A stretch of 64,000 nucleotides of DNA, taken from assembly GCA_013215145.1 (NCBI GenBank), contig JABSRP010000021.1:91663-155662 (forward strand), read 5' to 3'. Shown piece by piece: positions 44,791-52,653 of the stretch (its first letter is position 1; every line of letters begins with the position of its first letter). The stretch comes from Pseudobacteriovorax sp. Lineage in GTDB: Bacteria; Bdellovibrionota_B; Oligoflexia; Oligoflexales; Oligoflexaceae. The translations under genes were made by a program, and so were the position numbers. Under the pieces are notes generated by a model. That model searched no databases, had not been told where the DNA came from, and saw nothing but the letters and a program-made list of their open reading frames with translations.

Positions 44791-46085
44791 ATTTTTTTCC
44801 AAGCGTAGGTTTCTTTAAACTGACACTGTTTACAGATGTCAACTGCATTCACGGCGCCATTTACATGACACTTTCTAACCGTGTTGATAGCTTTACCATG
44901 CCAAATCTCTTTAAGCGTTTGTACCACCTCATTGGGCTTAATGTACCGTTTTGGCAAGCTTAAGTTCTTAATGTGATCGTACCCAAAGTCCCCTGCCTCA
45001 GACTTTTCTTTTGCCTTTTCATATTCTTTCAGACTATTTTTGATCGCCCTGTCGTCAAGAAAACCCACTGGGTGTTCATTACCCCAATCGTAACAGCACA
45101 TGCTGACCGAACCATCAAAGGTGACCATCAGTCTCTGGTATGGCTGCTCACATGCAAGTCTACCTTGCGATACGAGTATATCAGAGTTCTTGTCCTTCCA
45201 GTAAGGCGTGTCATCAGGAAGGTTTTGGTCTGCAAGGTATTCTAAGACTTTAAGCCGAGATTCTTTATCTAAATCGGAGATGTCCCCACCACGCTCAGTG
45301 TAAGCTTTGAGTGATACGTCATCAACGCAGTCTTCAAATAGGTTAAAAAATGATTCGATTTCATTGTGATTTTCTTCGACTAGGATCATTTGGATTTTTG
45401 TTCGAGGAAACGGCGATCCCATCTCATTGCGAATACGAGCAAAGTCTCTAATATTTTTTACAACCGGTTCGAAGGTGTTCTCGCCATAGCGACCTATTCT
45501 CATTTTTTCATAGCTCTCTTTGGTACCACCATCGAAACTATAAATCATAAGGTCAAGACCAGCATCAATCAGCTTCTTAGAAAGTTTTTCGGTCAATAGG
45601 ACAGCGTTAGTGTTAATGATGACTTCAAGAATCCCTTTGTCTTTGGCGTATTTCACCATCTCGGGAAGTTTAGGGTGCATCAACGGTTCGCCACGCCAAT
45701 TAAGCTTAATTGAAGGAACATCGATCTCCGCACATTGATCGATCAGCTTCATATAAAGGTTGATGTCCATGAGCTTGTCAGGTGTTGCGATAAACTGTCG
45801 GTAGCAAAAAGGGCAAGCGAGGTTGCAAATCGCTGCTGTCTCTATGTCTACGCACAGTGGGCCTTTTTGCAAAGCTTTGAACTTTTCACCATAGATCTTG
45901 TTTCTTATTGCCGTTGCCGGTGTTTCTCGCCAGCGTCTACGATATTCCTTATAAAGAGTCCCAACATCACCAACAGCCTTTGCTGCCTTGTTTTGGTCCG
46001 CATGACGGAGCATATAGTCGACTCGCCCGATCTCGTTTTTTGTTCGGCTCTGGACGGCGTATTTTCGCTGGGGTTCTTGTTCCAT
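44787..46085 (-). CDS. Radical SAM/SPASM protein of the nonulosonate operon
   Basis: 432 residues. The radical SAM cluster motif CNLACPFC (CxxxCxxC) lies near residues 88-95; LNWRGEPLMHPKLPEMV, INTNAVLLTEKL and YSFDGGTKESYEKMR are typical barrel motifs. A C-terminal SPASM-like segment has cysteines in ACEQPY, MCCYDW and CKQCQFKETY for an auxiliary Fe-S cluster. SPASM enzymes modify peptides or carbohydrates. Coupled by four bases to the NeuB-SpsF fusion, so a sugar-modifying role is the best inference. GGAG five bases before the ATG. Confidence 0.88.
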   Translation of the reverse strand: MEQEPQRKYAVQSRTKNEIGRVDYMLRHADQNKAAKAVGDVGTLYKEYRRRWRETPATAIRNKIYGEKFKALQKGPLCVDIETAAICNLACPFCYRQFIATPDKLMDINLYMKLIDQCAEIDVPSIKLNWRGEPLMHPKLPEMVKYAKDKGILEVIINTNAVLLTEKLSKKLIDAGLDLMIYSFDGGTKESYEKMRIGRYGENTFEPVVKNIRDFARIRNEMGSPFPRTKIQMILVEENHNEIESFFNLFEDCVDDVSLKAYTERGGDISDLDKESRLKVLEYLADQNLPDDTPYWKDKNSDILVSQGRLACEQPYQRLMVTFDGSVSMCCYDWGNEHPVGFLDDRAIKNSLKEYEKAKEKSEAGDFGYDHIKNLSLPKRYIKPNEVVQTLKEIWHGKAINTVRKCHVNGAVNAVDICKQCQFKETYAWKKI

Positions 46086-46109
46086 TCTAGCTCCGTACTG
46101 AATGATTGA

Positions 46110-47441
46110 TCAGTATAGGTGTTTGAGTGCATCTAAATTGAGTGGTTGATATAAGTCTTTATATTGTTCCATCCCTTGTGGGCTGTCAAGACTGACAAGG
46201 GGGCCATCGTAGTCAAATGTGATGAACTGGCAGTATTTTGGAAAAATCTCTGACTCTCGAATTTTGAAATTATCGTCCTTAATGCAATATATCGTCAGGC
46301 CGTAGTATGCAGCCTCAATTACCGTGGTTGATTCTCCGCTTAACAGTACTCCATATTGTGAGAAGAGGGACATAGTATCAATCGATGTTAAAGAGACATT
46401 TTCCAAATCCTGAGCGAACGTTCTCCACGCGTCAATTGACGGTTGTGTTTCTCTTGGGTGGAGTTTAATAACGACTTCTATCTGCGGGAATTTAGAAGCG
46501 TGAAGCTTGACCATTTTCCTGAAACTAGCTGAAAGATAGGGTGTTGTACATACTACGACAGCGTCTTTTTTCTCTGTTCCTATTTCCTTCAAATTCCCTT
46601 TACCAACCACTAAAACATTAAATTCGGAAAACCATTGACAGTTGGTTGTTAATACTTGTTTCCAGTATCTACCATATGTTGCCAAATAGTCTGGAACTAG
46701 GGCCTGATTTTTAATAGGAAACAATTCCTTTGTATAGTTGTATCCGGGGTGCTCGGGATAGATCGCACTATGTTGGTACTCAACAATGGGTACCCCTAGT
46801 TTTTTACACGCAAGGATAAATCCTTCATTCCCGTAACTCCCAAAGGTAATGTGAGCAAGCCTTGGGCTGCACTTTTTTATTAGTTTCTGAAAAAGAAACG
46901 CCTCTAGTCTGACATTTATTAACCTTTTCAGTAAATTTCTATATTGGTTTTTTTCCAGTAGTTTTGCTGCTTTTAGTAAGACTATTAACGAAGGAAAAAA
47001 AAAGAACATTCTGACTATTTTATTACTTCTTAGTCTGATGATATCGCCAATTTCAGCATCAAAACCTTTTAGATTGCGTTTGTTGTACTTATCCCATTCT
47101 TCTGGTCGGACATAGCCAATAGTATATATACTTCCATATTTCGATAATTCATCAATAATTGGCAGTCGCCATTGATCATCTGAGTTATTTGAAAACTGAT
47201 TTGATACCGTAAATACTAGATGGTCTGCCTTTTTGACACTCTTTAGAGTGCCCGTAAATGAAGCGTGCTCGAGTTTTTCTTTAGTTATTTTCCCTTTGTT
47301 AGTCGGTAACTTATCAAAGGCGAGAGCTAACCTTAAAACCGGCCAATAGTTTATATGCCCTTGGTTGAGTGCTGAAATGATTCTTCGGTGCTTGAGTTCA
47401 AAGTTTCTTATAAAGTCGTGAATTTCTCTTACAGTATTCAT
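46110..47441 (-). CDS. GT-B-like surface glycan transferase (HP-motif type)
   Basis: 443 residues, no signal. The C-terminal half has VVIKLHPRETQPS near residue 313 (an HP motif of the kind seen in bacterial sialyl- and polysialyltransferases and CDP-glycerol transferases) and a SGESTTVIEAAYYGL block near 370 like the nucleotide-site S-T-x-x-x-E-A pattern. VEYQHSAIYPEHPGYNY lies near 225. As the first gene of the NeuB operon it is the best candidate for the nonulosonate transferase. AAGG nine bases before the ATG. Confidence 0.65.
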   Translation of the reverse strand: MNTVREIHDFIRNFELKHRRIISALNQGHINYWPVLRLALAFDKLPTNKGKITKEKLEHASFTGTLKSVKKADHLVFTVSNQFSNNSDDQWRLPIIDELSKYGSIYTIGYVRPEEWDKYNKRNLKGFDAEIGDIIRLRSNKIVRMFFFFPSLIVLLKAAKLLEKNQYRNLLKRLINVRLEAFLFQKLIKKCSPRLAHITFGSYGNEGFILACKKLGVPIVEYQHSAIYPEHPGYNYTKELFPIKNQALVPDYLATYGRYWKQVLTTNCQWFSEFNVLVVGKGNLKEIGTEKKDAVVVCTTPYLSASFRKMVKLHASKFPQIEVVIKLHPRETQPSIDAWRTFAQDLENVSLTSIDTMSLFSQYGVLLSGESTTVIEAAYYGLTIYCIKDDNFKIRESEIFPKYCQFITFDYDGPLVSLDSPQGMEQYKDLYQPLNLDALKHLY

Positions 47442-47526
47442 TTTGGTTTACCTTTGATATCATTTTCCTCATTGTAGCTTTTAACTCAAATTTTTTTAGC
47501 TAAAATTTCAAATTGAGGAATATTGC

Positions 47527-49353
47527 ATGTGTGGTGTCTTGGGATATTCTGGCAAACGCCTACCTAGCCTCAATAGATTTACGGAAAGCCTTAAGATGCT
47601 CGATAAAAGAGGTCCGGATGCCTTTGCTATTGAAAAAAAGCCGGAGCAAATATGTTTTGGGCATACCAGATTATCAATCATTGATCCGACCCCTGAAAGC
47701 AATCAACCATTTGTTTCTAAGGAGACAGGTAGTGTACTGATTTTTAACGGGGAGATTTATAACTATAAGCAGTTAAAGGCAGAAGAAAAAGATCTTGGTT
47801 TTGATACGTCTTCAGACACGGAAGTAATTTCTAAACTTTATGACAGGTATGGCTTAGACATGATCCCACGATTGGTGGGTATCTTTGCATTTGCTATTTA
47901 TGATCCTCGCCTCAAAAAAACTATACTTGTAAGAGATCACTTCGGTGTCAAACCTCTATACTTTCATTTTGATAAAGAAGGTCTGTATTTTTCTTCCGAG
48001 ACTAAGCCCTTGAGAAAGTTATTGGGAAATCGATGTCCAATAGATCATTTGCAAATTCAAAACTATTTTTCTAGAGGGACTCTATTGACCGATGAAAAGA
48101 CTTTTTATAAAGGTATCGAGCAGATTCCAGCTGGAGAATATAGAGTTTTCGATCACAACTCGCAAAAGCTTTCGAGTGGTAGATACTGGAGTTTAACCCC
48201 TGTTCGATCTAGCTTAACTAATGAAAACGAAGTTGTCGATCAAGCAATTGAACTTTTGAATGAATCAATTAGACTTAATATGGTGGCCGACTGTGAGGTT
48301 GGTTTTAGCCTAAGCTCTGGAATAGACTCACAAATTTTATATCGCATGGCAGAAAGGCTAGGCTATGAAAATATCCGAGCGTATACGTTTGGCTTTAATG
48401 AGACGGAATACGATGAGTCCAATATTGCGAGACAAGTTGCAGGCAAAAATAATTTCTTCACCACAAAATTATTTCCTGACCAGCTCATAGACGAGTTAAG
48501 CGCGGCAGTTAATTACTTCGATATGCCATTGGGTGGTTTAGGGACGCTAAGCGCCTACCATATGATGAAAAAAGTCAATGCTGATGGATTGCGAGTAATG
48601 TTGGCAGGTGAAGGTGCGGACGAGCTTTTTTCAGGCTATAGTTATCATTTCGGGGCTCATTTCAAAGATCTTTTGATTCAGGAGGATTACACTAAGCTTA
48701 GACGAGAACTTGTAGACTTCAACAGTATGCACGGCACCTCCTATGAGCCAAATTCGGCAGAATTTGTGACGTGGATTAATAACAGCGTCTCATCTGATGC
48801 TAAGGCTCCTGATGGCACAAGCCTATCGCAGCGTCGCAGTGTGAGTAGCGATATAGATTTAAGTCGATATGGCAACTATTTTTCTTCCACAATGGCTAGT
48901 GATCTGTTCTCTAATAAAATTCCAAAACTATTATATTTCCAGGACCGCGCGGCTATGGCAAATAGTGTCGAAACAAGGGTTCCCTTTCTGGATTATCGCC
49001 TAGCTGAATTTATGTACTCATTGCCGCCCGAGTACAAGATTATTGGAGGAAGAGGTAAAACTTTACTGAAGATGATATGTGATAGGCTTCAGCTAAGAAT
49101 TATTGCAAGGGATACGAAGCATTTTGTCGCGACACCACAAAGGGAGTGGTTGAAGCGAGACTGTTACGAAGAAGTTATAGGATTGATTTTGGATGGCCCT
49201 CTTAAAGACTGTGGATATTTCGATATGAATTCCTTCGTCAATGAATACCGAAAATATGCTGAGGGGGAAAAACTAGGAAATTCGTTTTTTGTTTGGAAGG
49301 CTTTAAATTTAAGTTTATTGTTGAGTGGTGATAAAAAAATTTCATTTTCTTAA
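47527..49353 (+). CDS. Asparagine synthase (glutamine-hydrolysing) family amidotransferase
   Basis: 608 residues. Cys2 of MCGVLGYSG is the glutaminase nucleophile; NGEIYNYKQL and VRDHFGVKPLY complete the N-terminal domain. The synthetase part has SLSSGIDSQ (pyrophosphate loop) near residue 262 and GEGADELFSGY near 361. Members in O-antigen loci (WbpS and relatives) amidate uronic acids, and a nucleotide-sugar dehydrogenase is present here; true asparagine synthesis is the alternative. GAGGAA six bases before the ATG. Divergent from the NeuB operon. Confidence 0.9.
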   Translation: MCGVLGYSGKRLPSLNRFTESLKMLDKRGPDAFAIEKKPEQICFGHTRLSIIDPTPESNQPFVSKETGSVLIFNGEIYNYKQLKAEEKDLGFDTSSDTEVISKLYDRYGLDMIPRLVGIFAFAIYDPRLKKTILVRDHFGVKPLYFHFDKEGLYFSSETKPLRKLLGNRCPIDHLQIQNYFSRGTLLTDEKTFYKGIEQIPAGEYRVFDHNSQKLSSGRYWSLTPVRSSLTNENEVVDQAIELLNESIRLNMVADCEVGFSLSSGIDSQILYRMAERLGYENIRAYTFGFNETEYDESNIARQVAGKNNFFTTKLFPDQLIDELSAAVNYFDMPLGGLGTLSAYHMMKKVNADGLRVMLAGEGADELFSGYSYHFGAHFKDLLIQEDYTKLRRELVDFNSMHGTSYEPNSAEFVTWINNSVSSDAKAPDGTSLSQRRSVSSDIDLSRYGNYFSSTMASDLFSNKIPKLLYFQDRAAMANSVETRVPFLDYRLAEFMYSLPPEYKIIGGRGKTLLKMICDRLQLRIIARDTKHFVATPQREWLKRDCYEEVIGLILDGPLKDCGYFDMNSFVNEYRKYAEGEKLGNSFFVWKALNLSLLLSGDKKISFS

Positions 49354-49873
49354 AAATCCCAATGTATATGACCGGATAACAATTCAGCCGAGAAAGCCTT
49401 GCGCCTTCCTAAGCTTTTTCAGATCAACCACCTTTTCAGTTAGTCGTCGTTGCCATATAACAATGCTATTGAGTATTTCAACGCGATTATAGTTGCTGGT
49501 AGGATTGTGTACCGTTGACCCCGAAGACTACTCGCCGATGTTTCGATCCGAATCAACTGGTTGTCCTATGTCCAGGCTCGATGCTCTGCTACCAGGGAGT
49601 TGGCTGGTTGCACTGTCCAGTTAACTAGAGCGAGTAAAAAATATGTCAAATACAGTTATTCGATTCCAGCCTAGAGCTTGTCAAGTAGGTCAGTATTACT
49701 CTTTGAAAACTTTAAACGCACCGGACACTCAGTTTTTAAATACATTCAGGATAGAAGTGATACATAGCATCGATAACACTTAGTAATCAGTTAGCGATAA
49801 ATACATAGAACAAGAGGTGAAATCAAAGTTCATTATTTTTCAATAAACGAGCAACTTAAACTAATCCGAGTAA
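49354..49873. other. Intergenic stretch, nothing reliable seen
   Basis: 520 bases between the asparagine-synthase gene and the acyltransferase gene (convergent). No frame with a ribosome site, no T-run hairpin. Scattered short open frames on both strands suggest worn-down sequence; a 30-codon piece ending RLDALLPGSW near 49505-49615 faintly recalls IS66 transposase ends but is too weak to call. Confidence 0.35.
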
Positions 49874-50593
49874 CTAATTTAACCGATTTTTAGTAGAAAC
49901 TGGTGTTGAAAGCAGGTCTAGCTTTTCTTTTATTTTTTCAATTGGCCAGTTGTACCAATCTAAACTCTCCAAATATATTTTTTTTCTTTTGCTGAAGCGC
50001 TCTCCTAATCTAGTTGCTGGAACACCTCCAATAATTCCGTATGGCTCAAAAGCTTGATTTACAAACGAATTAGGAAGAACGACGCATCCCGCGCCAAGTC
50101 TCGTTCCGCCGGCTATAACCGAGTTTAGTCCAATAATACAGTCTGGGCCGATCTCAATTCCACCTGCTGTAGTGGCATTGTCTGACAAGGTAGTTCGTAA
50201 CAACCTTTTGTCTAAGAACTGCGCCGTATAGGTATCCATTTTATGAGAAGACTCAAATAAGTGACAACCGAGCCCTAGTGTAGAAAAGTCTCCGACTTTA
50301 ATGTTTGTAAAACGTGAACTAAGAGTGGTGCCGTTGCCTTGAATTAATACCCCCCTACCGACAATCACCTTACTGTCGGCCGATGCTGAAATCCGGCAAT
50401 TCGAAATTTTGGCGTAATCGCCGATCTCCAGTTCGCCTCGTAATCTTGAGTCTGCTATTTCAACATTATTTCCCAACAATATATTATTATTACAAATATC
50501 ATCCTGAGAAATATCGACATTTTTGAGTTTTTTTCGGTGTCGATAAAGATACTTGTATTTTTTCAAACGAGTCATAATCTTTTGACTAAGCAT
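49874..50593 (-). CDS. Hexapeptide-repeat acyltransferase (CatB/XAT-like)
   Basis: About 239 residues from the ATG that overlaps the acyl carrier gene stop. Repeats of the left-handed beta-helix ([LIV]-G-x4) run from about residue 45 to 195; the catalytic histidine is probably in FESSHKMDTY, and IIGGVPATRLGERF then LDWYNWPIEKIKEKL are typical of the xenobiotic-acyltransferase group. Next to an ACP and FkbH it probably moves an ACP-bound acyl group to a sugar amine or hydroxyl. Confidence 0.85.
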   Translation of the reverse strand: MLSQKIMTRLKKYKYLYRHRKKLKNVDISQDDICNNNILLGNNVEIADSRLRGELEIGDYAKISNCRISASADSKVIVGRGVLIQGNGTTLSSRFTNIKVGDFSTLGLGCHLFESSHKMDTYTAQFLDKRLLRTTLSDNATTAGGIEIGPDCIIGLNSVIAGGTRLGAGCVVLPNSFVNQAFEPYGIIGGVPATRLGERFSKRKKIYLESLDWYNWPIEKIKEKLDLLSTPVSTKNRLN

Positions 50594-50831
50594 TGGAGCT
50601 ATCTTCCAAAAAATCAACTATCGCCTTTATAGAGTTCATATTCGCGATTTCTTCTGGACTGAACTCAATATCAAAGGCGTCTTCTAACGCGACAATTAGG
50701 TTAATTTGGGTCAGCGAATCCCAAGTTTTAATACTGTTTCTATCTGAAGTTAAAAGAATTTCGTCTTCAGGCATTTTGAAAACTCTTCCAAAAAGAGATC
50801 TTATTTGTGGGTCTAATTCATGTTTTTGCAA
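50586..50831 (-). CDS. Acyl carrier protein
   Basis: 81 residues, acidic four-helix type. The phosphopantetheine serine is in TWDSLTQINLI near residue 39. TTG start with AGGGGG five bases upstream. It overlaps the FkbH gene by 14 bases and the acyltransferase by eight, so the three are coupled. A dedicated carrier rather than the fatty-acid ACP. Confidence 0.92.
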   Translation of the reverse strand: MQKHELDPQIRSLFGRVFKMPEDEILLTSDRNSIKTWDSLTQINLIVALEDAFDIEFSPEEIANMNSIKAIVDFLEDSSNA

Positions 50832-52596
50832 TATTTCCCCCTATATCTGAATGAAGTACCGTGATTAAGTTTGGCATTGCTATGTTGTTAGAGCTTTCAT
50901 TTGACCGTCTTTTATATAGCTTTTCTGATGCGTTTTCATTTGAAATGCTAAAACCGGCATTTTCGAAAAAGTTACTTGCGATTCGATTCTTTCTAGTCGG
51001 CATGTAGGAAGCTTTAAAAGATTCACAATTATCAAATTTAACTAAATAATCGATACAATGCTCCAGAAAGGCAAACTCTAGCTTTCTCTCAAAAACTCGA
51101 CAACTCATCAAAAATATCTCGAACTCAAAACAATTGAAGCTATCAATCTTACCAATGGCCAATAATGTAGTTCCTTGCTCTCCAAATCTGTCACTAGTTC
51201 TGCCGATAAAGATTCTACCCGCAGGAGACTCGTGGAATTTCTCGACCTCAGCAAGTGCCATTCTTTTTGTGGTTAGGTTGAATTGATTGGTTTTTAGAGT
51301 TAGCTGTGAGACTCTGGGCAAATCCTTAGCCGTTGCAAGGCCAAATTCTATTTGCAAGTTTAAGTCATTTAGATAGTCGACTAAATGCTTATGTTTTGCC
51401 CTGAACTCATTTCTTCTTTGTTCTGCTAAATAGAGAGATGTTCTATTTCTATCCTCTTCCGAAAATTCTAATTTGAGAAATGGTTCGTCAATTTCAAAAA
51501 TTTCATCTATTTTCCAAGTCTTTTTTGGGATTTGATACACAAGTACTTGCGGTAAGTTAGTACAAACGAGTTCACATTCATATGAACTATCATCAACGAA
51601 GACTATAGAATCTAGACCGATGTTTAAGTCCTCTGCAATCCTATTTAAATTTTCAGCTTTGTTATCCCAATTGATTTGAAATGCTACAAAATCACTTTTA
51701 CTTAAGAGGCAATATTTATGGTTGTTTAGTACGTCAAAAACGTCTTCTTCATTGTTCTTGCTATTCAACGCGAGGAGTATTCCTTGTTCTTTAAGTTTCA
51801 AGATTTTTTTTTGGAAATTGTAGAAGTATAGGCCAGGGTATGTCTCACTTGATAAAGCAATGCCATCGATTCCTTCTTCGCCAATCACACCTCCCCACAA
51901 GGTATTGTCACAATCGAGTACCAAACATTTTTTGATATCACCTTTCAGAGTTTTCGCAATTTTTAGGATTTCAAAACTAAGAATCGATAATAATTTTGTT
52001 GAAAATGGAGATCTTGAGGTTGACCAGAATCTAGAGTCGATACTTTCTGAAAACCCAACATAGAAAAAACACTTTTCAATATCTACAAACTTAATCTGTT
52101 TAAAATTTTTTTCGAGGAGCTGTACTAGAGTTTGATTAAGGTCTCGGAGCATGCTTAAGTCTGAGAATTTTGTTGAGAAGAAAGTTGTCATTATTATGTT
52201 TTTATCAAAATTCTCGGTAATTAAAGTTAATAGATCAGAGACCAGCTTTAACTTATCCTCTTTGGACAAAATACTAGACTGTTCGCCAAAAAGTGTGTCG
52301 TGTTCCAAACTAATTAGCAAAACATCTGGTTTGAATTTGTATAAGTCTGAATTTTCATTCAAAAAATACTGATGAATAACCTCAGCATTGCCGATAGCAA
52401 GATCCAAATCCATTTTGAAATTATAGCCCCAGTAAGCTAAAAACTCTTTTATTAAGTCAAGTGTATAATTCTGAATGGAAAAAATTTTTAGGGAATGAAA
52501 AAGCTCGGTAACTCGATTCTTTTGCATTTCTTCTGAAATAAAATTGACAGACGAATGTTTTTTTAGATCGAATAGTGGTCCAATTTTTTGTTGCAT
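50818..52596 (-). CDS. FkbH-like HAD protein (glyceryl-ACP forming)
   Basis: 592 residues. An N-terminal region (1-210) of SGNH-like character includes PDVLLISLEHDTLFG. The HAD core has LVLDCDNTLWGGVIGEEG near 228-245, LALNSKNNEEDV and IVFVDDSSYECELV. A C-terminal acetyltransferase-like fold has TLKTNQFNLTTKR and FLMSCRVFERKLE. FkbH proteins dephosphorylate 1,3-bisphosphoglycerate and load a glyceryl unit on an ACP; the ACP gene follows directly. Divergent from the MaoC-SDR gene with only 57 bases between. Confidence 0.92.
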   Translation of the reverse strand: MQQKIGPLFDLKKHSSVNFISEEMQKNRVTELFHSLKIFSIQNYTLDLIKEFLAYWGYNFKMDLDLAIGNAEVIHQYFLNENSDLYKFKPDVLLISLEHDTLFGEQSSILSKEDKLKLVSDLLTLITENFDKNIIMTTFFSTKFSDLSMLRDLNQTLVQLLEKNFKQIKFVDIEKCFFYVGFSESIDSRFWSTSRSPFSTKLLSILSFEILKIAKTLKGDIKKCLVLDCDNTLWGGVIGEEGIDGIALSSETYPGLYFYNFQKKILKLKEQGILLALNSKNNEEDVFDVLNNHKYCLLSKSDFVAFQINWDNKAENLNRIAEDLNIGLDSIVFVDDSSYECELVCTNLPQVLVYQIPKKTWKIDEIFEIDEPFLKLEFSEEDRNRTSLYLAEQRRNEFRAKHKHLVDYLNDLNLQIEFGLATAKDLPRVSQLTLKTNQFNLTTKRMALAEVEKFHESPAGRIFIGRTSDRFGEQGTTLLAIGKIDSFNCFEFEIFLMSCRVFERKLEFAFLEHCIDYLVKFDNCESFKASYMPTRKNRIASNFFENAGFSISNENASEKLYKRRSNESSNNIAMPNLITVLHSDIGGNIAKT

Positions 52597-52653
52597 TTTA
52601 TGAATACATACCCCATTTTTATTTTTATTTAAACTTACTCTACGGTATAAATT

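Noticed and set aside
49372..49385. GGATAACAATT, identical to part of the lac operator/vector reverse-primer sequence
   Set aside because: Only 11 bases match, and the flanks are unlike any vector, so it is most likely chance.
49505..49615. Short plus-strand piece resembling the end of an IS66 transposase (VDPEDY and RLDALLPGSW)
   Set aside because: Only a few matching positions, with stops on both sides; too weak compared with the clear IS66 fragment at 62.2 kb.
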